Source: GCA-2737725 sp965229355 (GTDB lineage Bacteria > Pseudomonadota > Alphaproteobacteria > Rhodospirillales > Rhodospirillaceae). From it: a stretch of DNA of 64,000 bases. The stretch is from positions 2,356,001-2,420,000 of the forward strand of contig OZ245869.1 in NCBI GenBank assembly GCA_965229355.1, in the 5' to 3' direction. The translations under genes were made by a program, and so were the position numbers. Below, piece after piece: positions 34,285 through 42,528 of this stretch. A model generated the notes under the pieces. It did no database searches. It saw nothing but the letters and a program-made list of their open reading frames with translations, and had not been told where the DNA came from. Position 1 is the stretch's first letter. Each line of letters begins with the position of its first letter.

Positions 34285-34466
34285 ATCTTGTGGGAGGAAC
34301 ATGTCGGGTTCACGAGGGGGGGAGATGAACCAGCATCCTCCCGACAGCGCGCCGTAATTCAGGGTTTTGGCTTGCCGTCGATGTTCATGAAGATACGCCC
34401 CCGACCCTTACAAAAAGATGGGCGGCACATGAAAAGCCTGTCACCCTTGTGGCGGCTTAAAGGCTG

Positions 34467-34937
34467 CTAAAGCTCTGTTTTTCCAGTAAAATATCCTAAT
34501 TGGCGCAACCCTTCGGCCAGCACAATGGCAGCGGCGACTGACACGTTGAGCGACCGTAAGCCCTTGGCCAAGGGAATCCGCACGCAGGCGTCAGCAGCGG
34601 CATGAACCTCGGATGGGACTCCGGCGCTTTCCCGACCCAAAAGCAGGGTGTCATCGGGGCGGTAATTAAAGTCTGAATGACTGACCTCGGTTGCGGTGGT
34701 CAGCAGCACGAGTCTCCGGGATGATCCGCGAAAGTCAGCGATGAAAGCCTCCCACGATGTATGGCGGCTGATCTCGCAGGCGTCGCTGTAATCCATGGCC
34801 GTGCGCCGTAACCTCTTCTCATCAAAGGGAAAACCGCAGGGTTCGATGACGTCCATCCCCACTTTAAAGCAGGCTGCGGTGCGCATCATGGCGCCCATAT
34901 TTTGGGCAATGTCGGGTTGATAAAGGGCGAGCCGCAT
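34467..34937 (-). CDS. trmL: tRNA (cytidine/uridine-34 2'-O)-methyltransferase
   Basis: A 156-residue SPOUT-class methyltransferase that methylates the wobble ribose of tRNA-Leu species. The N-terminus MRLALYQPDIAQNMGAMMRTAACF is typical, as is the EPCGFPFDEKRLRRTAMDY segment. The knot region LLLGRESAGVPSEVHAAA with RIPLAKGLRSLNVSVAAAIVLAE forms the SAM site. I use ATG 34937 because the longer frame adds 32 residues without homology. It ends facing cca and is divergent from petA. Confidence 0.93.
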   Translation of the reverse strand: MRLALYQPDIAQNMGAMMRTAACFKVGMDVIEPCGFPFDEKRLRRTAMDYSDACEISRHTSWEAFIADFRGSSRRLVLLTTATEVSHSDFNYRPDDTLLLGRESAGVPSEVHAAADACVRIPLAKGLRSLNVSVAAAIVLAEGLRQLGYFTGKTEL

Positions 34938-35152
34938 GAGTGGAAAAATCCTGGCTAGTTGCGAACCGTTCGCGATAAGGTAAGTCTTTGAATTATTAGA
35001 AAAACAAGCGCCTTGCGAGGTCTTTTCAATCAACAGGAATTATTCTATACCCCGCAACACACCGGAATTCCTTGAAGTTCCAAAGGTTTCTCGTCGTTTG
35101 GCGCGAATTTAGGATCAAGGAGCAACTGGTGGAGTGGGGCATTGTCGTCACA

Positions 35153-35182
35153 TTGAAAGATGGCGTTCCCCCCGGCTTTATA
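35153..35182 (+). promoter_or_regulatory. Possible petABC promoter
   Basis: TTGAAA (35153-35158) is followed after 18 bp by TTTATA (35177-35182), with a further A-run behind it, and petA starts 38 bp later. The spacing is acceptable for sigma70 but the -10 match is modest. The placement in a 283-bp divergent intergenic region supports it. Confidence 0.3.
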
Positions 35183-35220
35183 AAAAACGCCGCGAGAACG
35201 ATTCATAGGGGATCATAAGC

Positions 35221-35775
35221 ATGGCGAATACGGCACCGGTCCATCACGCTGGAGATGGCGACACACGCCGCGACTTTTTATTGCATTCGACGATTGCCTT
35301 TGGCGCCGTCGGTGGGGCGATGGCGGTTTGGCCGCTGATCCACAGCATGAACCCGGCCGCAGATACGCTGGCCTTGTCCACCACAGAATTCAGTTTGGCT
35401 GGTTTGCAAGAAGGCCAGGCCGTGACTGTTGTTTGGCGCGGTAAGCCGGTGTTTGTGCGTTATCGCACCGCCGCTGAAATCGAAGCCGCACAAAAGACGC
35501 CGATGAACGAACTGGTCGATCCGCAGGCGGATGCTGACCGCGTGAAGAAAGGCGAAGAGAAGTATCTGATCCTGGTCGGCGTTTGCACGCACTTGGGTTG
35601 CATTCCATTAGGTTCGAAGCCGATGGATCCGCGCGGTGATTTCGGTGGTTGGTTCTGCCCATGCCACGGTTCGCACTACGATACCTCGGGCCGTATTCGT
35701 AAAGGTCCTGCGCCGGCAAACTTGGCTGTGCCGCCGTACCAATTCGTCAACGATACAACCGTGCGCATCGGTTAG
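35221..35775 (+). CDS. petA: Ubiquinol-cytochrome c reductase, Rieske iron-sulfur subunit
   Basis: The 184-residue Rieske subunit of the bc1 complex. A twin-arginine sequence (TRRDFL, 15-20) precedes the membrane anchor IAFGAVGGAMAVWPLI, consistent with Tat-dependent insertion. The [2Fe-2S] ligands are C122-T-H124 and C146-P-C-H149, with the stabilising disulfide pair C127 and C148, in CTHLGCIPLG and CPCHGSHYDTSGR. It is the first gene of petABC and takes electrons from ubiquinol to cytochrome c1. All key residues are present. Confidence 0.97.
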   Translation: MANTAPVHHAGDGDTRRDFLLHSTIAFGAVGGAMAVWPLIHSMNPAADTLALSTTEFSLAGLQEGQAVTVVWRGKPVFVRYRTAAEIEAAQKTPMNELVDPQADADRVKKGEEKYLILVGVCTHLGCIPLGSKPMDPRGDFGGWFCPCHGSHYDTSGRIRKGPAPANLAVPPYQFVNDTTVRIG

Positions 35776-35786
35776 GAGAGCAACAC

Positions 35787-37007
35787 ATGAGCACGGAAAA
35801 AAGCGTTTGGCGCAAAGCCTTCGAGTGGCATGAAGAGCGTCTTCCGATTGTGTCGTTCATCGATCATTCGGTTGGCAGCAAGTACCCGGCCCCGAAGAAC
35901 CTGAACTACTTCTGGAACTTCGGCTCGCTCGCCGGTTTCATGTTGGTGGTGATGATCCTGACCGGGATCTTCCTGGCCATGAACTACACCGCGCACAAAG
36001 ACATGGCGTTTGACTCGGTCGAACGTATTATGCGCGATGTGAACTTTGGTTGGCTCATCCGTTACATGCATGCGAACGGCGCCAGCTTCTTCTTCATCGT
36101 TGTCTACGTCCACATTGCACGCGGCCTTTACTATGGGTCGTATAAAGCCCCGCGCGAAGTGTTGTGGTGGATGGGCATCTTGATCTTCTTGGCCATGATG
36201 GCCACCGCGTTCATGGGTTACGTGTTGCCATGGGGCCAGATGAGCTTCTGGGGTGCGACCGTCATCACCAACTTGTTCTCGGCGATCCCTCTGATCGGCG
36301 ACCCGATCGTGACCTTCCTGTGGGGTGGTTTCTCGGTCGATAACCCAACCTTGAACCGCTTCTTCTCGCTGCACTATCTGTTGCCGTTCGTGATTGTTGG
36401 CTTGGTGTTCATGCACATTTGGGCATTGCACATTCCAGGTTCGAACAATCCGCTCGGTATCGAAGCTGCACCGGCTGATAAAATTCCGTTCCATCCATAT
36501 TACACATCGAAAGATGCGTTCGGCTTGGGCGTGTTCCTGCTGTTCTACTTCGCAGCCGTGTTCTGGTTCCCGAACTACATGGGCCACCCGGACAACTACA
36601 TTCCGGCCAACCCGATGGTCACGCCGCCGCACATCGTGCCTGAATGGTACTTCCTGCCGTTCTACGCAATCTTGCGCGCTGTGCCGGATAAGTTGTTGGG
36701 CGTTGTCGCGATGTTCGGTTCGATCCTGATCCTGTTCGTTGTGCCATGGCTGGATACGTCGCGCGTGCGTTCGGCCACATTCCGTCCGATCTTCCGCATC
36801 CTGTTGTTGCTGTTCATCGCCAACGTCGTTCTTCTCGGCTGGTGTGGTGGGCAACCGGCAGAAGGTGCTGCGTTGATCATCAGCCGCGTTTCGACCTTCT
36901 ACTATTTCGTATTCTTCCTGGTGCTGATGCCGGTCATTGGTTGGATGGAAACACCCAAGCCATTGCCTGCCTCGATTAGCTCGCCAGTCTTGAAAGCAGC
37001 GGAGTAA
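35787..37007 (+). CDS. petB: Cytochrome b subunit of the bc1 complex
   Basis: A 406-residue integral membrane protein with eight helices and two bis-His hemes. The heme-ligand helices are seen in FFFIVVYVHIARGLYYGSYK and in LNRFFSLHYLLPFVIVGLVF with HIWALH following. The Qo-site PEWY motif is present as PEWYFLPFYAILR. It is preceded by GGAGAG and lies 11 bp after petA. The codon usage is strongly biased to C-ending codons, as expected of a highly expressed respiratory gene. A long antisense open frame over this gene is a product of that bias. Confidence 0.97.
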   Translation: MSTEKSVWRKAFEWHEERLPIVSFIDHSVGSKYPAPKNLNYFWNFGSLAGFMLVVMILTGIFLAMNYTAHKDMAFDSVERIMRDVNFGWLIRYMHANGASFFFIVVYVHIARGLYYGSYKAPREVLWWMGILIFLAMMATAFMGYVLPWGQMSFWGATVITNLFSAIPLIGDPIVTFLWGGFSVDNPTLNRFFSLHYLLPFVIVGLVFMHIWALHIPGSNNPLGIEAAPADKIPFHPYYTSKDAFGLGVFLLFYFAAVFWFPNYMGHPDNYIPANPMVTPPHIVPEWYFLPFYAILRAVPDKLLGVVAMFGSILILFVVPWLDTSRVRSATFRPIFRILLLLFIANVVLLGWCGGQPAEGAALIISRVSTFYYFVFFLVLMPVIGWMETPKPLPASISSPVLKAAE

Positions 37008-37011
37008 CGCC

Positions 37012-37779
37012 ATGAAAAAGATCATTCTGGCCGCCGCTGCGGCGCTCGCGCTGACCTCAGTCTCGACCACTGCTTTTGCAGCGACCGAGGGCCCTGAGTT
37101 GATGAAGGGCAAGTGGACCTTTGACGGTGTCACCGGCAAGTTCGACAAGCTGCAACTTCAACGTGGTTTGCAGGTCTATCGTGAGATCTGCTCGTCGTGC
37201 CATTCGCTGAAATACATTGCGTTCCGTAACCTGACCGCGCTGGGCTACAGCGACGAACAAGTGAAGGCGTTGGCGGCTGAATACGAATTCGCCACCATCG
37301 ACGACGAAGGCAGCGATGCAAAACGTAAGGGGACGGCAGCTGATCACTTCCCGAACCCGTATCCGAACGAAAAGTTCGCACGCGCATCCAACAACGGTGC
37401 TTTGCCGCCTGACCTGTCTTTGATGACGAAGGCGCGCGTTGACGGTCCGAACTACGTTTATTCGTTGATGCAAGGCTACGAGGAGCCGCCGCCGGGCTTC
37501 GCGCTGCTGGCGGGCATGAACTACAACAAGTACTTCTCGGGCCACCAAATCGGCATGGCGCAGCAAATCACCGACGATAAGGTGACCTATGCTGACGGCA
37601 CCAAAGCCACAGCTCAGCAAATCTCGGCTGACATCACAGCCTTCTTGCATTGGGCTGCCGAGCCCAAGCTGGAAGCACGCCACACCACAGGCTTCCGCGT
37701 GATGCTGTATGTCCTGATTTTCACGGTTCTGGCTTTCCTTCTGAAGAAGAAGATTTGGGCCCGCCTGGAAAAGAAATAA
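37012..37779 (+). CDS. petC: Cytochrome c1
   Basis: A 255-residue periplasmic cytochrome held by a C-terminal anchor. The signal peptide ends near AFA (residue 23); heme c attaches at C60-S-S-C63-H64, and a methionine ligand is expected in GHQIGMAQQ. The C-terminal helix VMLYVLIFTVLAFLLKKK anchors it. It closes the petABC operon, with 4 bp between petB and petC and a strong terminator after its stop. Confidence 0.97.
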   Translation: MKKIILAAAAALALTSVSTTAFAATEGPELMKGKWTFDGVTGKFDKLQLQRGLQVYREICSSCHSLKYIAFRNLTALGYSDEQVKALAAEYEFATIDDEGSDAKRKGTAADHFPNPYPNEKFARASNNGALPPDLSLMTKARVDGPNYVYSLMQGYEEPPPGFALLAGMNYNKYFSGHQIGMAQQITDDKVTYADGTKATAQQISADITAFLHWAAEPKLEARHTTGFRVMLYVLIFTVLAFLLKKKIWARLEKK

Positions 37780-37802
37780 GCTTTAGGTCTGCGGACCCAT
37801 CA

Positions 37803-37836
37803 AAACCGCCGGGCGCAAGTCCGGCGGTTTTTGTTT
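37803..37836 (+). terminator. petABC terminator
   Basis: AAACCGCCGG (37803-37812) pairs perfectly with CCGGCGGTTT (37821-37830) around GCGCAAGT, followed by TTGTTT. This is a textbook intrinsic terminator 23 bp after petC. Confidence 0.92.
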
Positions 37837-37864
37837 GGCCATAATTCTGGTTCATACTGACATC

Positions 37865-39721
37865 ATGAAACGCACTTTTTCACACGCTCTGATCGCCGCC
37901 ACCGCGCTTTTGTCACCCTCGTTGGTCCTGGCTCAACAAAACTCACTTCAGGCCAGCTATGACTTTCTGGTGAAAGAACGCAGCGCCGGTGGCGCGTTAC
38001 TCAGTTTCTCGAATGGCACTGGCGATTACCTTTTGCCCAGCAGCTATTACGACACGGCTGAGTATTGGGGCGTGCATGTTTGCGAAGGGGCCAGTGATAC
38101 TTGCGCTGTCAACGACACCTATAATCTCTTTAATTATCAGCTCACGCCTGCGGCCACACCTGCGGGAAAGCTCCAGGTCGAGCGTGTGAATGCCCATAAC
38201 AGCGCGAACATTTATGACGCGGCCACATGGCAAATCGCGGTGGTGCTGGGCTACGTTAAAGGCAAGTTGCGCTTTGCTTCGCAGACCAGTGCGTATTCTC
38301 TGGCCAGTGGCCTCACTGAATTTCTGCATCAAAGCGGTGCCAAGCCCTTAGATGAAGGTGCCCCTGGCACCAAGCGCGCCATCACAAATGGCAAAACGTT
38401 TGTCTATAACGGCACGGTTATTAAAGACGGAAAGCACGCTTTCGCCTATCGCACCATGGCGCCGGAATGGCTCGCACGTGATCCATTCATGGGCTCGTCT
38501 TATGCGTCGTTTGTCACGGCTAGCAACTTGCCGTTTTTCAATTCCGATTACGAAACAGGTAAGATTAGCTGGACCGATTGGAAGCCGATCACCGGTGAGA
38601 ATGCGTGGGCGTTTCTGATTGGCCCGCTTCAGGCGGCACACATTCATTACATCTCATTCCGGGGTGATGTTTTTATTCCGTTCGAGGAACTCGCTGTTCA
38701 GAATGCGCTGGATGTGTTGCCGACATTTGCGGCCATGCAGTCAGCGGTCGGGGGCGTTTACTACGCACCGGCGGGTTCTGTCGGCAACGAAGGAGATGCG
38801 CTGGTCAATCCGCATGAAGTGTCGGTCGAGAACAACCTATCTCTTCTGGCAGGCTTACAAATTCTGCGCTCTGTTTTGCACGCTGAATTGGAGCGCGAGG
38901 CCACATTGCTGCTGGATGATCAAAACAAGATTCGGGTCGCGCTGCAAACCATCGAAGTCATGATTCATGGTGGGCAGAACGGCAAGATCAAAACCAAAGG
39001 GCTTCTGGCATTCTTGAAAGACGCGGCTTGGCAGAAGGACAGCTTTGTACAGGGGGGCTTGGCGAACGCGCCAGGTCAGCGCGCCGATTGGCTGCCGACG
39101 ACTGATCCTAAAGCGGTTGACGTTCAAACCTGGGCCATCACCGCCTTGGGCACACAGCAGATTGAGGAGTGGTTCGGTACGGGCACCGCATTCCAACTCT
39201 GGCAGAATGTGAAAACGTGGGGCGGCTACGGCGTCGGCGATACGTTGTGGGGCGTTGGCTACTCAAACCAAGACGGCAATGGCGTTGACGAAAGCGGCGA
39301 TTATAAAAGCGGTGTGATGTCGGCGGAGTGGACAGCGGGGGCGATCACCGCTGTGCGCAACATGATCGCTTATTATCGTGCACACAGTGTTGTTGCAGAT
39401 ACGAACTCTGAGACGAATATCGACAACAGCATTGCTGCCCAAGTTTATGTGGAAAGCTTAGTGCGCGATGAAACCGCCATGCTGAGTGCCATGAATAACT
39501 TACGCATTGATCAATATGCGCAGACGGAATTTCCTGGAAAACCTGTCGACTATGCCAAGCTGGTTGCGATCAAAACAAAGCCGTATTTATACGCCAGCAA
39601 GCGCCACCACATTCCGTTCGGTTGGTACGCAAATCCACTGCCCAGCACAGCGTCGACAGCGTGGATGATCATGGTTGCGAACAACTATGATCCGTTCGGT
39701 ATCGGTGGTGCGCCGAATTAA
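37865..39721 (+). CDS. Large secreted protein of unknown function, possible alpha-helical toroid
   Basis: About 618 residues with a clear signal peptide (MKRTFSHALIAATALLSPSLVLA, cleavage before QQN). ATG 37865 is preferred to the upstream 37835, which would hide it. The chain repeats helical motifs with aromatic and acidic residues, such as GENAWAFLIGPLQAAH, SVENNLSLLAGLQILRSVL, AVDVQTWAITALG, SGVMSAEWTAGAITAVRNM and PFGWYANPLPSTASTAWMIM. This pattern suggests an (alpha/alpha)6 barrel like those of several glycoside hydrolases and lyases. Two cysteines near the N-terminus (HVCEGASDTCAV) could form a disulfide. I do not recognise the family and do not assign an activity. It follows the petC terminator and is probably transcribed alone. 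Confidence 0.72.
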   Translation: MKRTFSHALIAATALLSPSLVLAQQNSLQASYDFLVKERSAGGALLSFSNGTGDYLLPSSYYDTAEYWGVHVCEGASDTCAVNDTYNLFNYQLTPAATPAGKLQVERVNAHNSANIYDAATWQIAVVLGYVKGKLRFASQTSAYSLASGLTEFLHQSGAKPLDEGAPGTKRAITNGKTFVYNGTVIKDGKHAFAYRTMAPEWLARDPFMGSSYASFVTASNLPFFNSDYETGKISWTDWKPITGENAWAFLIGPLQAAHIHYISFRGDVFIPFEELAVQNALDVLPTFAAMQSAVGGVYYAPAGSVGNEGDALVNPHEVSVENNLSLLAGLQILRSVLHAELEREATLLLDDQNKIRVALQTIEVMIHGGQNGKIKTKGLLAFLKDAAWQKDSFVQGGLANAPGQRADWLPTTDPKAVDVQTWAITALGTQQIEEWFGTGTAFQLWQNVKTWGGYGVGDTLWGVGYSNQDGNGVDESGDYKSGVMSAEWTAGAITAVRNMIAYYRAHSVVADTNSETNIDNSIAAQVYVESLVRDETAMLSAMNNLRIDQYAQTEFPGKPVDYAKLVAIKTKPYLYASKRHHIPFGWYANPLPSTASTAWMIMVANNYDPFGIGGAPN

Positions 39722-39749
39722 AAATGGTGCGCTAAATTAAAAAGATTCA

Positions 39750-39772
39750 GCGCGCCTAATTCGCAGGCGCGC
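39750..39772. terminator. Hairpin between convergent genes
   Basis: GCGCGCC (39750-39756) pairs with GGCGCGC (39766-39772) around TAATTCGCA. It lies between the ends of the secreted-protein gene and ychF. A T-run is lacking on the plus strand, while AATCTTTTTAA follows on the minus strand, so it mainly suits ychF. Confidence 0.6.
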
Positions 39773-39781
39773 CGATGAAGC

Positions 39782-40885
39782 TTAGACGTTAAACAGGAAT
39801 TCCAGGATATCGCCGTCTTGCACGACGTAATCCTTTCCTTCCGCCCGCATCTTGCCTGCATCTTTCGCACCTTGCTCGCCTTTGAGCGCGATGAAGTCAG
39901 CGTAGGCAATGGTTTGCGCGCGAATAAAGCCTTTTTCAAAATCGGTGTGAATCACACCAGCCGCTTGTGGGGCCAGCGTATTGCGCTTGATCGTCCAGGC
40001 GCGCACTTCCTTCGGGCCCACAGTGAAGTAGGTGATGAGGTCGAGGAGTTTGTAGCCTTCGCGGATGACGCGGCTTAAGCCTGTTTCAGTAAGGCCTAAG
40101 CTGCCCAGGAATTCTTTTTGCGATTCTGCATCGCCTAATTGCGACACTTCCGCTTCGATGGCGGCGGAAATTACAACTGAACGCGCGCCTTGCGCTTTGG
40201 CCATTTCTTCCACTTGCTTTGACAGCGCATTGCCGGTGGCAGCCGAACCTTCTTCAACGTTGCAGGCATACAAAACAGGCTTCGACGTCAGAAGTTGCAG
40301 GCCGTAGAAAATCTTTTCAGCGATTGGGTCTGCGGGCTTTGCGGTGCGTGCGGGTTTGCCAGCGCGTAACGCCACCAAGCAGGGTTCGATCACGGCGATT
40401 AAGTCTTTGGCTTCTTTGTCGCCGCCTTTGGCTTTCTTGGCGGCTTGGTCGGCGCGGCGCTCTAAGCTTTCCAGATCAGCGATCATCAATTCGGTTTCCA
40501 CCGTTTCGGCATCGCGCACCGGGTTCACTGAACCTTCAACGTGGGTGACGTTCTCGTCTTCAAAGCAGCGCAGCACGTGCACAATGGCGTCAACTTCGCG
40601 GATGTTGGCCAGGAACTTGTTGCCCAAGCCTTCACCTTTAGACGCGCCACGCACCAGCCCTGCGATGTCGACGAATTCCAACTGTGTGGGCACAATCTTT
40701 TGCGGCTTGGCCAAGTTCACCAGCGCATCAATACGGTCATCGGGCAGGGCGACACGGCCGACGTTGGGCTCAATCGTGCAGAACGGAAAGTTTGCGGCTT
40801 GGGCTGCGGCTGTTGCCGTCAGCGCGTTGAACAGGGTTGATTTGCCAACGTTCGGCAGGCCCACGATTCCACAATTAAAACCCAT
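39782..40885 (-). CDS. ychF: Redox-regulated ATPase YchF (OLA1 family)
   Basis: A 367-residue Obg-related P-loop protein that binds ribosomes and prefers ATP. The G1 loop is GIVGLPNVGKSTLFNAL, the switch region FPFCTIEPNVG, G3 is DIAGLVRGASKGEGLGNKFL, and the C-terminal TGS domain includes RAWTIKRNTLAPQAAGVIHTD. The atypical NxxE in place of NKxD (here YACNVEEG) explains the ATP preference of the family. It starts 2 bp after the pth stop, a conserved pairing (pth-ychF). Confidence 0.96.
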   Translation of the reverse strand: MGFNCGIVGLPNVGKSTLFNALTATAAAQAANFPFCTIEPNVGRVALPDDRIDALVNLAKPQKIVPTQLEFVDIAGLVRGASKGEGLGNKFLANIREVDAIVHVLRCFEDENVTHVEGSVNPVRDAETVETELMIADLESLERRADQAAKKAKGGDKEAKDLIAVIEPCLVALRAGKPARTAKPADPIAEKIFYGLQLLTSKPVLYACNVEEGSAATGNALSKQVEEMAKAQGARSVVISAAIEAEVSQLGDAESQKEFLGSLGLTETGLSRVIREGYKLLDLITYFTVGPKEVRAWTIKRNTLAPQAAGVIHTDFEKGFIRAQTIAYADFIALKGEQGAKDAGKMRAEGKDYVVQDGDILEFLFNV

Positions 40886-40887
40886 GA

Positions 40888-41526
40888 CTACTTCGCATCC
40901 TTATTCGTGTTTGCATCAGCCTTCGGCGTTTCAGCTTTGGAAGGCGGTTGCGGTGTTGTGTCTTTGGTCAAAAGCGAGACCTTTGTCATAAAGCGGTTAT
41001 GATCGCCGGCGACTAAAAATGGAACCGCATCGACGATCGCATTCAAAAAACCATCAAGCCAGACTTTGTCAGCCTTGGCGAAATCTTGCAGGACGTAGCC
41101 CGAAACCTTGTGCTTCTCGCCTGGGTGACCAATGCCACAGCGCACGCGCCAGTAGTCTGCGCCAATATGAGCATCGATGCTTTTTAAACCATTGTGACCG
41201 GCGTTACCGCCGCCTTGTTTCACTTTCAGGCGGCCGGGTTGCAGTTCCAACTCATCAAACAGCGCAATCACGTCGGCAGGCTCAAGCTTATAGAAGCGCA
41301 TGGCTTCGCCGACAGCCTGTCCGGAGAGATTCATAAATGTGCCGGGCTTCAACAGCAGCGTTTTTTCGCCGCCGATGTTGCCTTCACAGATTTTGCCTTG
41401 AAAGCGGGCTTTCCAGGGGCTGAACGAAAACGACGCAGCAATACGATCAACGGCCATGAAGCCGATGTTGTGCCGGTTGTTTTCGTAATTCGAGCCGGGA
41501 TTGCCCAAGCCCACCAGTAATCGCAT
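40888..41526 (-). CDS. pth: Peptidyl-tRNA hydrolase
   Basis: A 212-residue esterase that releases peptides from prematurely dropped peptidyl-tRNAs. The N-terminus LLVGLGNPGSNYENNRHNIGF includes the catalytic His and Asn, LLKPGTFMNLSGQAV is the second family block and GNAGHNGLKSIDAHIG the third. The last ~25 residues are a Pro/Lys/Asp-rich tail that may be disordered. It lies between rplY and ychF on the minus strand, the usual order rplY-pth-ychF. Confidence 0.96.
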   Translation of the reverse strand: MRLLVGLGNPGSNYENNRHNIGFMAVDRIAASFSFSPWKARFQGKICEGNIGGEKTLLLKPGTFMNLSGQAVGEAMRFYKLEPADVIALFDELELQPGRLKVKQGGGNAGHNGLKSIDAHIGADYWRVRCGIGHPGEKHKVSGYVLQDFAKADKVWLDGFLNAIVDAVPFLVAGDHNRFMTKVSLLTKDTTPQPPSKAETPKADANTNKDAK

Positions 41527-41587
41527 GGTAGATCGCCGTATCAGGCGCCCTCAGGTCAGGCAAAAAGAGGTGAGGGAGAGAGAAGAA

Positions 41588-41615
41588 CCGGCGGCGAAGA
41601 AACCCTCGCCGCCGG
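41588..41615 (-). terminator. Hairpin downstream of rplY
   Basis: CCGGCGGCGA (41588-41597) pairs perfectly with TCGCCGCCGG (41606-41615) around AGAAACCC. In the minus-strand direction it lies just after the rplY stop and is followed by TTCTTCTCTCTCCC, a poor T-run, so it may attenuate rather than fully stop transcription into pth. Confidence 0.6.
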
Positions 41616-41625
41616 GGAAATGGTC

Positions 41626-42351
41626 TTACTTCTTTTTCGGAGCGGCAGCAGCAGCCGGAGCAGCTTTTGCACCAGCAGCCGGAGCAGCAGCTTTGGCACC
41701 AGCGGCCGGAGCGGCGGCAGCTGCACCAGCAGCCGGAGCAGCCGTTGCATCGGCAGCAGCGGCAGTCGTCTCGACTTCGGCCATAACGGTCGGCGGAGCG
41801 ATCGAGCAGACGGTGAAGTTACGCGCAACGGTCGGGCGCAAGGTCTTCGGCAAACCGAGCGAATTGATGTGCACCGAGTCACCGATCTTCAAGCCGGTCA
41901 GATCGACGTTGATGAAGTCCGGAATGTCATCGGGTTTGCAATACACTTCGATGTCGTGGCGCACGATGTTCAACACGCCACCTTGCTTGATGCCTGGCGA
42001 AGCAGCTTCGTTCAGGAAGTGCACAGGGATCGGAACGCGAACTTCGGTGTTCTTGTCGATACGGCGGAAGTCGACGTGAATCGCGCGGTCGGTGACAGGG
42101 TGCGTTTGCACGTCCATCGCCATGGTGCGTTCCTTCTTGCCGCCTTCGATTTCCATTTCGAAAATCATGACGCGGAAGTTGGACTTGTGCATCAAAGCGG
42201 ACAGGGCGACGGGCTCGACGGCAATGAGGGTAGGCTCGGCCTTACCGCCATACACGACCCCGGGAACGAGATCGGCACGACGTGTGGCACGGGCTGCCCC
42301 CTTACCTGCCCGCTCGCGGAGTTTCACCGATAAGGTGGTAACTTGCGGCAT
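41626..42351 (-). CDS. rplY: 50S ribosomal protein L25 (Ctc/TL5 form)
   Basis: A 241-residue long-form L25 that binds 5S rRNA. The N-terminal L25 domain has RERAGKGAARATRRADLVPGVVYGG, and the C-terminal TL5 domain has VHVDFRRIDKNTEVRVPIPVHF and the block ending in ARNFTVCSI. After about residue 195 it carries a low-complexity tail of Ala/Pro-rich units (APAAGAKAA repeats) ending in PKKK, longer than in most L25 proteins. A GGAGAAT-type RBS precedes the ATG. Its neighbours are prs upstream and pth downstream, the standard alphaproteobacterial order. Confidence 0.95.
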   Translation of the reverse strand: MPQVTTLSVKLRERAGKGAARATRRADLVPGVVYGGKAEPTLIAVEPVALSALMHKSNFRVMIFEMEIEGGKKERTMAMDVQTHPVTDRAIHVDFRRIDKNTEVRVPIPVHFLNEAASPGIKQGGVLNIVRHDIEVYCKPDDIPDFINVDLTGLKIGDSVHINSLGLPKTLRPTVARNFTVCSIAPPTVMAEVETTAAAADATAAPAAGAAAAAPAAGAKAAAPAAGAKAAPAAAAAPKKK

Positions 42352-42528
42352 GGGTATTCTCCAATTTAATCAATATGTTACCAGTTAAGGTAACCGGCGC
42401 AGCCTCCAGGGGTGCTGCGTCCGACTCTGCCAGGATTCTGGGAAAGCGGCGTGTATGTACAAGGGGTTGCCGGTTAACGCAAGCCGCAGAATAGAGCCAA
42501 AAATCGGGGTTTTTGCCCCCAAATATGG

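Noticed and set aside
34290..34466. Possible small RNA or small gene between cca and trmL
   Set aside because: Short G- and C-rich complementary stretches exist, but there is no promoter-terminator pair or conserved fold that I can recognise.
35772..37148. 458-codon open frame antisense to petB
   Set aside because: It is rich in Arg, His, Gln and Glu, has no domain, and is a by-product of the strong C-ending codon bias of petB, which is unambiguous on the plus strand.
41620..42333. Ser-rich 237-codon open frame antisense to rplY
   Set aside because: The Ser/Arg runs are the complement of the Ala/Pro-rich L25 tail, not a real low-complexity protein.
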